DNA from: Glandiceps talaboti
Lineage: Eukaryota; Hemichordata; Enteropneusta; Spengelidae
Length of the DNA: 64,000 nucleotides
Assembly (NCBI RefSeq): GCF_964340395.1
Contig: NC_135567.1
Location: 1,724,109 to 1,788,108, forward strand
Direction: 5' to 3'
In this document: piece after piece, positions 45,030 through 56,402 of the stretch
Layout: each line of letters opens with the position of its first letter
Numbering within the stretch: the stretch's first letter is position 1
Program-made: the position numbers and the translations under genes
The notes under the pieces: model-generated
The model's database searches: none
Told to the model about the DNA's origin: nothing
The model's input: the letters and a program-made list of their open reading frames with translations, nothing else

Positions 45030-47548
45030 GTAGAGGCGAGTCTGCAAGTTAGTGGGGATATTTGTAGAGGTGAGTCTGAAAGTTAGTCAGGATATTTGTA
45101 GAGGTGAGTCTGAAAGTTAGTCAGGATATTTGTAGAGATGAGTCTGAAAGTTAGTCAGGATATTTGTAGACGTGAGTCTGAAAGTTAGGGGGGATATTTG
45201 TAGAGGTGAGTCTGAAAGTTAGTGAGGATATTTGTAGAGGTGAGTCTGAAAGTTAGTCAGGATATTTGTAGAGATGAGTCTGAAAGTTAGTGGGGATATT
45301 TGTAGAGGTGAGTCTGAAAGTTAGTCAGGATATTTGTAGAGGTGAGTCTGAAAGTTAGTCAGGATATTTGTAGAGGTGAGTCTGAAAGTTAGTGGGGATA
45401 TTTGTAGAGGTGAGTTTGAAAGTTAGTCAGGATATTTGTAGAGGCAAGCCTGAAAGTTAGTGGGGATATTTGTAGAGGTGAGTCTGAAAGTTAGTCAGGA
45501 TATTTGTAGAGGCGAGTCTGAAAGTTAGTCAGGATATTTGTAGAGGTGAATCTGAAAGTTAGTGGGGATATTTGTAGAGGTGAGTCTGAAAGTTAGTCAG
45601 GATATTTGTAGAGGTGAGTCTGAAAGTTAGTGGGGATATTTGTAGAGGTGAATCTGAAAGTTAGTCAGGATATTTATAGAGGTGAGTCTGAAAGTTAGTC
45701 AGGATATTTGTAGAGATGAATCTGAAAGTTAGTCAGGATATTTGTAGAGGTGAGTCTGAAAGTTAGTCAGGATATTTGTAGAGGTGAGTCTGAAAGTTAG
45801 TCAGGATATTTGTAGAGGTGAGTCTGAAGTTAGTGGGGATATTTGTAGAGGTGAGTCTGAAAGTTAGTCAGGATATTTGTAGAGGTGAGTCTGAAAGTTA
45901 GTCAGGATATTTGTAGAGGTGAATCTGAAAGTTAGTCAGGATATTTGTAGAGGTGAGTCTGAAAGTTAGTGGGGATATTTGTAGATGTGAGTCTGAAAGT
46001 TAGTGGGGATATTTGTAGAGGTGAGTCTGAAAGTTAGTGGGGATATTTGTAGAGGTGAGTCTGAAAGTTAGTGGGGATATTTGTAGAGGTGAGTCTGAAA
46101 GTTAGTGGGGATATTTGTAGAGGTGAGTCTGAAAGTTAGTGGGGATATTTGTAGATGTGAGTCTGAAAGTTAGTCAGGATATTTGTAGAGGTGAGTCTGA
46201 AAGTTAGTCAGGATATTTGTAGAGATGAGTCTGAAAGTTAGTGGGGATATTTGTAGAGGTGAGTCTGAAAGTTAGTCAGGATATTTGTAGAGGTGAGTCT
46301 GAAAGTTAGTGGGGATATTTGTAGAGGTGAGTCTGAAAGTTAGTGGGGATATTTGTAGAGGTGAGTTTGAAAGTTAGTCAGGATATTTGTAGAGGCGAGT
46401 CTGAAAGTTAGTGGGGATATTTGTAGAGGTGAGTCTGAAAGTTAGTCAGGATATTTGTAGAGGTGAGTCTGAAAGTTAGTCAGGATATTTGTAGAGATGA
46501 GTCTGAAAGTTAGTCAGGATATTTGTAGACGTGAGTCTGAAAGTTAGTGGGGATATTTGTAGAGGTGAGTCTGAAAGTTAGTCAGGATATTTGTAGAGGT
46601 GAGTCTGAAAGTTAGTCAGGATATTTGTAGAGGTGAGTCTGAAAGTTAGTCAGGATATTTGTAGAGGTGAGTCTGAAAGTTAGTCAGGATATTTGTAGAG
46701 ATGAGTCTGAAAGTTAGTGGGGATATTTGTAGAGGTGAGTCTGAAAGTTAGTCAGGATATTTGTAGAGGTGAGTCTGAAAGTTAGTGGGGATATTTGTAG
46801 AGGTGAGTTTGAAAGTTAGTCAGGATATTTGTAGAGGCGAGCCTGAAAGTTAGTCAGGATATTTGTAGAGGTGAGTCTGAAAGTTAGTCAGGATATTTGT
46901 AGAGGTGAATCTGAAAGTTAGTCAGGATATTTGTAGAGATGAGTCTGAAAGTTAGTGAGGATATTTGTAGAGGTGAGTCTGAAAGTTAGTGGGGATATTT
47001 GTAGAGGTGAATCTGAAAGTTAGTGGGGATATTTGTAGAGGTGAGTCTGAAAGTTAGTGGGGATATTTGTAGAGCTGAGTCTGAAAGGTAGTGGGGATAT
47101 TTGTAGAGGTGAATCGAAAGTTAGTCAGGATATTTGTAGAGGTGAGTCTGAAAGTTAGTGGGGATATTTGTAGAGGTGAGTCTGAAAGTTAGTGGGGATA
47201 TTTGTAGAGGTGAGTCTGAAAGTTAGTCAGGATATTTGTAGAGGTGAGTCTGAAAGTTAGTCAGGATATTTGTAGAGATGAGTCTGAAAGTTAGTGAGGA
47301 TATTTGTAGAGGTGAATCTAAAAGTTAGTGAGGATATTTGTAGAGGTGAATCTGAAAGTTAGTCAGGATATTTGTAGGGGTGAGTCTGAAAGTTAGTGGG
47401 GATATTTGTAGGGGTGAATCTGAAAGTTAGTCAGGATATTTGTAGAGGTGAGTCTGAAAGTTAGTCAGGATATTTGTAGAGGTGAGTCTGAAAGTTAGTG
47501 GGGATATTTGTAGAGGTGAGTCTGAAAGTTAGTGGGGATATTCTACAG

Positions 47549-47775
47549 GTTGTAGTACAGGTATTTCTGATGATCCATTGACATGTCAGTTGATACAATG
47601 CTCTCAGGTAGGCTGTCTGCAGTCAATATTGAGATGTCCATCATTGACCTCAGTATTTGGATTTTATTTCTGTCTCTTTACTGTTTGTTCTTTCTTTTAC
47701 ATGCACTACTCCTAGATGTTCATGATGGAAGCAAAAGTGATGATATTTGCTGCCAAATTGTACCAATTTTGCTGA
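47549..47775 (+). CDS. Candidate terminal exon pair, copy 1 (unidentified gene)
   Basis: A splice model supported by consensus sites. The acceptor ATTCTACAG ends at 47548 and the first exon is 47549-47607, with donor CTCAG|GTAGGC. A 108-bp intron ends in a strong pyrimidine tract and CTCCTAG at 47715. The second exon is 47716-47772, followed by TGA at 47773-47775. The joined frame reads CSTGISDDPLTCQLIQCSQ and then MFMMEAKVMIFAAKLYQFC, a plausibly helical C-terminus rich in Cys and Met. AATAAA hexamers follow at 47781 and 47845. The gene family is not recognised and upstream exons were not found; they should lie left of the 34-bp array, which would then be intronic. An unspliced 65-codon reading from 47583 is the alternative. 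Confidence 0.45.
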
Positions 47776-49208
47776 TCTGAAATAAATATCAAAATATGCC
47801 AATCAGTATTTTTATGTGTATTAAAGTTTCTGTAAAATGTCAAGAATAAAATTTGGTTGTCACTTCTACTTAAGTTAATTTCACTGGTTTTAATAAGAGA
47901 TGGGGTAAAGACTGTTTTCAATAGTGTATCAATTCCTTAGCCTCACCTGTCAACTGATGTGGATTTATATAGTGGATGACTCAGGACATTGAGTAGTATT
48001 AGTATTTAGTCATTAACTTTATTTCTAATGAGATTTGCTCATATATCTATTTTGACCAATAAAATTGGGGGGGGGGGGGGGGGGGCGGTGGATTCTTAAA
48101 TCGGGCCGACAAAAAGTTACTGACCCCCCCTATCTGTAAAACCCAAAACAGGCTGACCCCCCCCCATCACTTAATTCTAAAACATGATGACCCCCCCCCC
48201 CATATATGATATTCCCATGAGTGACAGGTATTTTTTTTACAACATGTAAAAAACAACTACATAGGGTTGAAATACTTTTGAAATATACTTTGATAGCATC
48301 TTGACAGTAAGAGGGGAAGAGCTTGAGACTGGGATATGTCCACCTCATGCGGGGGGTCTGAGGGGGTCTCCCTCTAGAAGCCCTGAAGGATTTTTACTCT
48401 TATAGCCAATATATACCCTATTTAGACCCTTCAAGCAATAACTTAATCCATGCTTTACAAGACAGCAAGTATCAGAAACTATTCTTTATAACTTACACTA
48501 TGGGTTGAAATATGTTCTTAAAAAGTTAAATGGCATCATTATATACATGTAGGTCAGCACATCTAATGGTAGTATCATTGGTAGGGGAGATTTGGAGATT
48601 AAGGCAATTTTAGACTATCTTGGCAAACATTTCACATCTTGAAAAGACAATATCATCTCAAATTAGAATAGGGTGAAAATATTTAAGAAAAGTTTAATAC
48701 CATTATGACAATAAAAAGGTTGTTGGTGCATCTGATTATTGGTTGAATGCATGAGTGACCTCTGGGGGTGAGGAACCGAAGTCCTTGGGGTTTTCCCAAG
48801 TTTTTTGCTTGAGATACTAAGGCAATGTTTAGGTTATTCATAACCTTTGAGGTAATATTTCCAAGCTTCGAAAAGCTAACCTAAATGTACGTTTTAAATG
48901 AGTTTCCTATATCACATAAAATAGACATGTAACATTAGTATAGGGGCATTAATATATGTATAATAAAGTCACCGGTATGTTAGAGAACTTTAGGTGGTCA
49001 TACCTAGTGTATAATAGAAACTGGAATCTGATGAGATGTGGTGATTTGTAGTGTCAATAACATGACGAGTAGAACAATTTAGATTAACTTCATTTATAAA
49101 CTATCTATGAAAATTGCCATTACGAAACCTTCAAGTCACAAGTTCACTTTTGCCCCAAACTGCAATATAAGTGAAGCATTGATTGTGAAACAGCCAAGCA
49201 TTTACATG
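47776..49208. other. Unique part of duplicated segment, copy 1
   Basis: 3' flank of the candidate terminal exon. It contains a poly-G run (48067-48085) and three poly-C runs to about 48200, then TE-like GGGGTCTGAGGGGGTCTCCC sequence near 48350, followed by AT-rich DNA with no gene recognised. The poly-C block reads with TPP/DPP motifs in one plus-strand frame. Confidence 0.6.
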
Positions 49209-49311
49209 AGGTGAGTCTGAAAGTTAGTGGGGATATTTGTAGAGGTGAGTCTGAAAGTTAGTGGGGATATTTGTAGAGGTGAGTCTGAAAGTTAGTGGGG
49301 ATATTCTACAG

Positions 49312-49538
49312 GTTGTAGTACAGGTATTTCTGATGATCCATTGACATGTCAGTTGATACAATGCTCTCAGGTAGGTTGTCTGCAGTCAATATTGAGATGT
49401 CCATCATTGACCTCAGTATTTGGATTTTATTTCTGTCTCTTTACTGTTTGTTCTTTCTTTTACATGCACTACTCCTAGATGTTCATGATGGAAGCAAAAG
49501 TGATGATATTTGCTGCCAAATTGTACCAATTTTGCTGA
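49312..49538 (+). CDS. Candidate terminal exon pair, copy 2
   Basis: Same structure as copy 1: exon 49312-49370, intron, exon 49479-49538 including the stop. The splice sites and coding bases are conserved; the intron has GTAGGTTG instead of GTAGGCTG. Only about three 34-bp units precede the acceptor here, so this copy lacks the upstream array and any upstream exons. It would be a dead duplicate unless it is spliced to as an alternative last exon. Confidence 0.4.
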
Positions 49539-49828
49539 TCTGAAATAAATATCAAAATATGCCAATCAGTATTTTTATGTGTATTAAAGTTTCTGTAAAA
49601 TGTCAAGAATAAAATTTGGTTGTAACTTCCACTTAAGTTAATTTCACTGGTTTTAATAAGAGATGGGGTAAAGACTGTTTTCAATAGTGTATCAATTCCT
49701 TAGCCTCACCTGTCAACTGATGTGGATTTATATAGTGGATGACTCAGGACATTGAGTAGTATTAGTATTTAGTCATTAACTTTATTTCTAATGAGATTTG
49801 CTCATATATCTATTTTGACCAATAAAAT

Positions 49829-49965
49829 TGGGGGGGGGGGGGGCGGTGGATTCTTAAATCGGGCCGACAAAAAGTTACTGACCCCCCCTATCTGTAAAAC
49901 CCAAAACAGGCTGACCCCCCCCCATCACTTAATTCTAAAACATGATGACCCCCCCCCCATATATG
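49829..49965 (+). other. Poly-G/poly-C block with xPP-periodic reading frame
   Basis: A G run followed by three C runs spaced about 33 bp apart. In the plus frame from 49791 it reads LLTPPICKTQNRLTPPHHLI and then LKHDDPPP, that is, a Thr/Asp-Pro-Pro motif every 10-11 residues. Equivalent blocks are at 48067-48200, 51590-51715 and, diverged, 53463-53565. It is probably a fragment of a dispersed element. Confidence 0.5.
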
Positions 49966-51068
49966 ATATTCCCATGAGTGACAGGTATTTTTTTTACAAC
50001 ATGTAAAAAACAACTACATAGGGTTGAAATACTTTTGAAATATACTTTGATAGCATCTTGACAGTAAGAGGGGAAGAGCTTGAGACTGGGATATGTCCAC
50101 CTCATGCGGGGGGTCTGAGGGGGTCTCCCTCTAGAAGCCCTGAAGGATTTTTACTCTTATAGCCAATATATACCCTATTTAGACCCTTCAAGCAATAACT
50201 TAATCCATGCTTTACAAGACAGCAAGTATCAGAAACTATTCTTTATAACTTACACTAAGGGTTGAAATATGTTCTTAAAAAGTTAAATGGCATCATTATA
50301 TACATGTAGGTCAGCACATCTAATGGTAGTATCATTGGTAGGGGAGATTTGGAGATTAAGGCAATTTTAGACTATCTTGGCAAACATTTCACATCTTGAA
50401 AAGACAATATCATCTCAAATTAGAATAGGGTGAAAATATTTAAGAAAAGTTTAATACCATTATGACAATAAAAAGGTTGTTGGTGCATCTGATTATTGGT
50501 TGAATGCATGAGTGACCTCTGGGGGTGAGGAACCGAAGTCCTTGGGGTTTTCCCAAGTTTTTTGCTTGAGATACTAAGGCAATGTTTAGGTTATTCATAA
50601 CCTTTGAGGTAATATTTCCAAGCTTCGAAAAGCTAACCTAAATGTACGTTTTAAATGAGTTTCCTATATCACATAAAATAGACATGTAACATTAGTATAG
50701 GGGCATTAATATATGTATAATAAAGTCACCGGTATGTTAGAGAACTTTAGGTGGTCATACCTAGTGTATAATAGAAACTGGAATCTGATGAGATGTGGTG
50801 ATTTGTAGTGTCAATAACATGACGAGTAGAACAATTTAGATTAACTTCATTTATAAACTATCTATGAAAATTGCCATTACGAAACCTTCAAGTCACAAGT
50901 TCACTTTTGCCCCAAACTGCAATATAAGTGAAGCATTGATTGTGAAACAGCCAAGCATTTACATGAGGTGAGTCTGAAAGTTAGTGGGGATATTTGTAGA
51001 GGTGAGTCTGAAAGTTAGTGGGGATATTTGTAGAGGTGAGTCTGAAAGTTAGTGGGGATATTCTACAG

Positions 51069-51295
51069 GTTGTAGTACAGGTATTTCTGATGATCCATTG
51101 ACATGTCAGTTGATACAATGCTCTCAGGTAGGTTGTCTGCAGTCAATATTGAGATGTCCATCATTGACCTCAGTATTTGGATTTTATTTCTGTCTCTTTA
51201 CTGTTTGTTCTTTCTTTTACATGCACTACTCCTAGATGTTCATGATGGAAGCAAAAGTGATGATATTTGCTGCCAAATTGTACCAATTTTGCTGA
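51069..51295 (+). CDS. Candidate terminal exon pair, copy 3
   Basis: Exon 51069-51127, intron with donor GTAGGTTG, exon 51236-51295 including TGA. The coding bases are the same as in copies 1 and 2. Because this copy retains the longer 3' flank and the original right-hand junction, it may be the ancestral terminal exon, from which the other two arose. Confidence 0.4.
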
Positions 51296-51839
51296 TCTGA
51301 AATAAATATCAAAATATGCCAATCAGTATTTTTATGTGTATTAAAGTTTCTGTAAAATGTCAAGAATAAAATTTGGTTGTCACTTCCACTTAAGTTAATT
51401 TCACTGGTTTTAATAAGAGATGGGGTAAAGACTGTTTTCAATAGTGTATTAATTCCTTAGCCTCACCTGTCAACTGATGTGGATTTATATAGTGGATGAC
51501 TCAGGACATTGAGTAGTATTAGTATTTAGTCATTAACTTTATTTCTAATGAGATTTGCTCATATATCTATTTTGACCAATAAAATTGGGGGGGGGGGGGC
51601 GGTGGATTCTTAAATCGGGCCGACAAAAAGTTACTGCCCCCCCCCTATCTGTAAAACCCAAAACAGGCTGACCCCCCCCATCACTTAATTCTAAAACATG
51701 ATGACCCCCCCCCCCCATATATGATATTCCCATGAGTGACAGGTATTTTTTGATCGTGACACAGTATGGACTGCTTGACTGTCTTGCATCTACTTTATAA
51801 GATCCCGGGTTAGCACTATCATAATTATAATTATTGACT

Positions 51840-52500
51840 ACACAGGGTAAATATATTTGAAAAGGAGTTTAATAGCATCTTGACAGTGAACGGTAGGGGG
51901 AAAGCTTGAGAAGGGAATATGTACAGCTGTCATGGGGTGTCCTAGGGGGTCTCCCCCTAGAAGCCCAGGAGGTTTTTAACTTTGAAAAGTCAATTTTGAG
52001 ACTATTCAGACATTTTTAGAAAATCATTTCCAAGCTTTACAAGACAGCACCAACATGTAAAAAGCAACTACATAAGGTTGAAATATATTTGAAATATAGT
52101 TTGATTGGATCTTGACAGTAAGAGGTAGGGGAGAGATCTTGAGACTGGGATGTGTACACCTCATGGGGGGGGGGGGGGGTCCTAGGGGGTCTCCCCCTAG
52201 AAGCCCTGGAGGTTTTTTCCCTGAAAAGTCAATTTTGAGACTATTCAGACCCTTTCAGACAATAATTTCCAAACCTTACAAGACAACACCAACATGTAAA
52301 AAACAACTACATAGGGTTGAAATACTTTTGAAATATACTTTGATAGCATCTTGACAGTAAGAGGGGAAGAGCTTGAGACTGGGATATGTCCACCTCATGC
52401 GGGGGGTCTGAGGGGGTCTCCCTCTAGAAGCCCTGAAGGATTTTTACTCTTATAGCCAATATTTACCCTATTTAGACCCTTCAAGCAATAACTTAATCCA
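51840..52500. repeat. ~240-bp subrepeats in duplicated segment copy 3
   Basis: Three diverged tandem copies of a unit that runs GGTTGAAATA, then ATCTTGACAGTAAGAGG, then CTAGGGGGTCTCCCCCTAGA, then TTACAAGACAGCACCAACAT. Copies 1 and 2 of the larger duplication have only one such unit. The CCTAGGGGGTCTCC motif suggests an old transposable element. Confidence 0.7.
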
Positions 52501-53462
52501 TGCTTTACAAGACAGCAAGTATCAGAAACTATTCTTTATAACTTACACTAAGGGTTGAAATATGTTCTTAAAAAGTTAAATGGCATCATTATATACATGT
52601 AGGTCAGCACATCTAATGGTAGTATCATTGGTAGGGGAGATTTGGAGATTAAGGCAATTTTAGACTATCTTGGCAAACATTTCACATCTTGAAAAGACAA
52701 TATCATCTCAAATTAGAATAGGGTGAAAATATTTAAGAAAAGTTTAATACCATTATGACAATAAAAAGGTTGTTGGTGCATCTGATTATTGGTTGAATGC
52801 ATGAGTGACCTCTGGGGGTGAGGAACCGAAGTCCTTGGGGTTTTCCCAAGTTTTTTGCTTGAGATACTAAGGCAATGTTTAGGTTATTCATAACCTTTGA
52901 GGTAATATTTCCAAGCTTCGAAAAGCTAACCTAAATGTACATTTCAAATGAGTTTCCTATATCACATAAAATAGACATGTAACATTAGTATAGGGGCATT
53001 AATATATGTATAATAAAGTCACCGGTATGTTAGAGAACTTTAGGTGGTCATACCTAGTGTATAATAGAAACTGGAATCTGATGAGATGTGGTGATTTGTA
53101 GTGTCAATAACATGACGAGTAGAACAATTTAGATTAACTTCATTTATAAACTATCTATGAAAATTGCCATTACGAAACCTTCAAGTCACAAGTTCACTTT
53201 TGCCCCAAACTGCAATATAAGTGAAGCATTGATTGTGAAACAGCCAAGCATTTACATGACATGTTCTGTAACTAGTGTGGTAGCTAGGTAATACATGTAT
53301 ATGTATATGTATATGTATAGTTATGTTTGAACTAATAAGTAATGTTAAAGAATTCATGTAAGAAACAGGGACAAGAACAAATATTGACATGTACCACATT
53401 TCAGACAAGGCTATATGCCATTATAGAAAGGATTTTTTTCTTCCATCACAATTTAAAACACA

Positions 53463-53565
53463 ATGACCCCCCTATCCACAAGTTTCAAAACAGCATGACC
53501 CCCCCCTACTGCCAATTTCAAAAACAGGGTGACCCCCCTACCAATCCCCCCCCCCAGGCCAAAGT
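53463..53565 (+). other. Second, diverged xPP-periodic block
   Basis: Poly-C runs again spaced by 33 bp. The plus frame reads LKHNDPPIHKFQNSMTPP, then QFQKQGDPPTNPP, then VTDRSS. LKHNDPP and QNSMTPP match LKHDDPP and QNRLTPP of the blocks in the triplicated segment although the nucleotides differ, so these belong to one family. Confidence 0.5.
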
Positions 53566-55585
53566 AACTGACCGGTCCTCAACACTATTCCTTGCAAAGT
53601 ATGGTGCATCACTGCAGAATGAAAAATATTCACCAGACAAAGGAAATAGTCAATTCTAGTCAGTGGCTAATCATATTATTAGCTACATTCTAAAATTTTA
53701 CCCTGACTTAATCAGATGGAGTTCAATCTTACCACCAGTTAAAAAAGAAAGTAAGGCAGAAATTGTGTAATAAATATTTAGATTGCTTAGAGAAAAAAAA
53801 TTATTCGGTGAATTACAAGGAAAGATGGAAGTGATAACAAATTATGTACTTTAATAGTATTTTCAAGAATACATTTAAGTTTGAAGACTTTTACACATAA
53901 TGTAAAAATTTCTCTGGAGAAATTTAGGCTAAGTGATCATAATTTGGGTATAGAAATGGGAAGAAAAAGTAAACCAAGATTACCTACGAAGGAAAGAGTT
54001 TTCACAGATACAAGAATAATGTGAGTTTCACTTGTTAGTTTCATGTAAGGAGCACAGATTTGATGGAATTATTTTGTTCCAGATTTGTAATTTCAATACT
54101 TCTACTTTTTCCATTATCTCACATACAGAAAACGTCTTTAAAATGGCAATGGAATACAATTATTTAGACCTTCCACACGGGTATTTTTAAGAAACACTGT
54201 TATGTGTTGTGCTCTCTGGTAACTCCATGCAACAGATAAAAGTTGCTTGTATACAATGTATACTTGTTTATGCTCTTCCCTGTAGTTTTTCAAATAGTCT
54301 TTTCATGAATTGTACCCTACCACACACCGTCGGGTAGTGTGTGTTGATGAGTAATATATATAGTAACAATTAACTGATTTCAATGAGCGTCATATGGATA
54401 TACTAAATACCCTCTGTACTGAGTGACCCGACTGATGAAAAACATAAATTAAAATAATACCAGTATATCATAGTTGTGCATTGATAGTACATGAATCAGG
54501 GTAAAATACACATAGTATCACTTTCGCAGGCAACTTTACAAATCTGGTTATTGACAAAAAACGTATCTCTTTATTTGTAATCAGTGCATATTTTCATACT
54601 TATTTAACACTGAAACATAATTTCAGAATAGGTAAATATCAAATGAAAGCATGTATTTTTAACTCCAAAACATACTTATATGATTGTATGTCAACACCAA
54701 AATATTGCAGTGTGAATGAAAACAGTTAAGTGTTGGAACCTGGAGGAGTTGATGATTTCAAATTCCTTAATTGGTTAAATGGGTTCATACATGTATATGG
54801 CAATATTTTATAAATGCAACATTTTTAAATTTGAGTGGGAGATATTACATTTAAAGATAAATTTAAGATGAAACTTTTAACGTGTTATCTCCCACTCAAA
54901 TTTTAAAATGTCACATTCCGTCTGAGTTCACAGATTTGCATAGTAAATATAGAACTAGAAGAAATTGGTCTATAAATCAGGTTGGGTCAGAAAACTAGAA
55001 GACATCTTATAATTTGTGTCTGTTTTTAGTAATCATGCTACAAGACTTAATATACCAGGTTTAAAGACACTGCCTTCTGCCTAATAGTATTGTATTTATA
55101 CACAAACTAATCATATTCAACTACAGTTGTAGCATCATCATGTATAAATGCATGCAATATCAATATTATGCAATGCAATACCTTACCTGGCCTGATTGTT
55201 TTTTGATGTACGTACAACTAGGTCTGGCTGTTTCCAGCTGATGAGTTGACAGCTTCAAGCTTCAGCTACATGATCCATGCAGGGTATAAACTAGTTGTTG
55301 GGACATTGAATGAATATTCAAAATATTCCATAAATATGACAGGGACCATTGCCACTAATCATGAAACTGAGTGTTATTCAAGTAGTTCAAAATGTTCTCA
55401 AGCATGGCTATGACAATTGTGCTTTTACACGTATTTTCCCATCACAGTTATCAGCATTTCATATTGCATCATTTTCTCAAATCCCTGGTGTGCAAGGAAG
55501 TACAGAGTTCGCTCCGTGGAATCTTTTCATTAGCAATATATACTTTCAAGTTTCACCTTCTTTGCATGGTATCCCTAGTCTTGCT

Positions 55586-55660
55586 GCTAGACGTTCGGGC
55601 TTTCTTTCGATGCTATAAGCGAACGAAGTTCGCAGTGAGGGCTTGCCCGAACAGTCTAGC
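55586..55660. repeat. Nested hairpin
   Basis: The outer arms GCTAGACGTTCGGGC (55586-55600) and GCCCGAACAGTCTAGC (55645-55660) pair with a single bulged base. Within the loop, GCGAACGAAGTTCGC (55619-55633) forms its own 6-bp stem with a 3-base loop. Confidence 0.75.
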
Positions 55661-56066
55661 TAATGTCATTTTCAGACCGGACATTCCATTGAGATTAGTG
55701 GGTTGGGCCATGTATGCATATATATACTTTAATATATTCAATCTCTGCATGCAGGTGTTGACAAACACATTTATGTCATTACTATGTCTTATCAGTTTAT
55801 GGTAATTGTGTTTGATGAGTGTGTAGACGTTGTCATTCACACATTCTAGTTAACGCATTGGTGGTTATTTTTACAAGCCCCTCCTTAAGATGAATATGCA
55901 TGAAAAATTAGCTATTGTCCTCTGTTTGTGCCTGTTGCTAATACGGTTCTCTGATTGGCAGTTATTTATATCCTGATGACATTTGCTTCTGTACAGATCC
56001 ACAGATCGTTCGTCAGTGGGACCTTGGATGCGGATATACATGTATAGGGACACATCCAGTGGTTTG

Positions 56067-56166
56067 CATGGCCTGTTTAGGGCGTTTGCGGTATATTCCG
56101 TTCAACATATAATACGGTATGACAGATTAAGCGGAATATACCGCGAGCTCCATAAAAAGGCCATGG
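56067..56166. repeat. Nested inverted repeat
   Basis: The outer arms GCATGGCCTGTTTA and ATAAAAAGGCCATGG enclose inner perfect 13-bp arms GCGGTATATTCCG (56088-56100) and CGGAATATACCGC (56132-56144). No coding content; perhaps a small foldback element. Confidence 0.7.
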
Positions 56167-56367
56167 TTTTCTAAACTCGAATACAACTTTTTTTATGTTT
56201 ACAATTGTAATTAATATTTTAGCAGGTCACTTTTGTTCTGATTTGAAGCATTAGTTGGTCAATACAATAGTTGGTGAATATCCAATCTGATTAAAATCCG
56301 ATGTAGATGTCGGCTAATCGTTCATTGCTATTTTACTTTCGTTATTTTGCCTGAATTGACTTTCTTG

Positions 56368-56402
56368 GTACATGTTTACATTTTTTAAATGTAAACATGT
56401 AC
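56368..56402. repeat. Perfect 16-bp hairpin at array boundary
   Basis: GTACATGTTTACATTT, a TTT loop, then the exact complement AAATGTAAACATGTAC. The last base of the hairpin directly abuts the first unit of the 48-bp array. Confidence 0.92.

Larger units (their letters stand above)
28176..47546. repeat. 19.4-kb minisatellite of 34-bp units with splice-donor consensus
   Basis: About 570 units of 34 bp (AGGATATTTGTAGAGGTGAG plus TCTGAAAGTTAGTC). Most variation is at three places: GTCAGG / GTGGGG / GTGAGG / GTTAGG, GAGGTGAG / GAGATGAG, and GAGTC / GAATC. The 34-bp register is unbroken over most of the length; rare short units occur near 41661, 42343, 42600 and their duplicates. Most units contain AGAG|GTGAGT, the metazoan 5' splice-site consensus. 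Stop codons occur in every frame. The array ends at ATATTCTACAG (47548), a candidate acceptor. Confidence 0.98.
47541..53258 (+). repeat. Three-fold segmental duplication of array flank
   Basis: The DNA following the 34-bp array is present three times: from 47541 (1,763 bp), 49304 (1,757 bp) and 51061 (to about 53258). Copies 1 and 2 each end in three 34-bp units fused to TTTACATGA (49209 and 50966), so the duplication breakpoint lies three units inside the array on one side and in unique sequence on the other. Identity is near complete. Copy 3 continues into different DNA (CATGTTCTGTAAC) at its end and carries about 540 bp extra near 51750-52290. Confidence 0.95.
53566..56367. other. AT-rich intergenic DNA with hairpins, no gene
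   Basis: No gene recognised. It contains several inverted repeats. Arms of about 25 bp at 54819-54844 and 54885-54911 share TTGAGTGGGAGATA / TATCTCCCACTCAA. A nested hairpin lies at 55586-55660 and another at 56067-56166. Small open frames around 55349-55805 show no domain and overlap the hairpin. Confidence 0.6.

Noticed and set aside
28176-47546. CRISPR array
   Set aside because: Units are contiguous with no unique spacers, and the context is a eukaryotic gene region; it is a minisatellite.
47583-47780. Unspliced 65-residue protein, present three times
   Set aside because: The middle part is a pyrimidine-rich intron with consensus donor and acceptor. The spliced reading is more protein-like; conservation between copies only reflects recent duplication.
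55349-55805. Two overlapping plus-strand frames of 89 and 137 codons
   Set aside because: They run through the nested hairpin at 55586-55660, have no recognisable domain, and the two frames compete without codon-level support.
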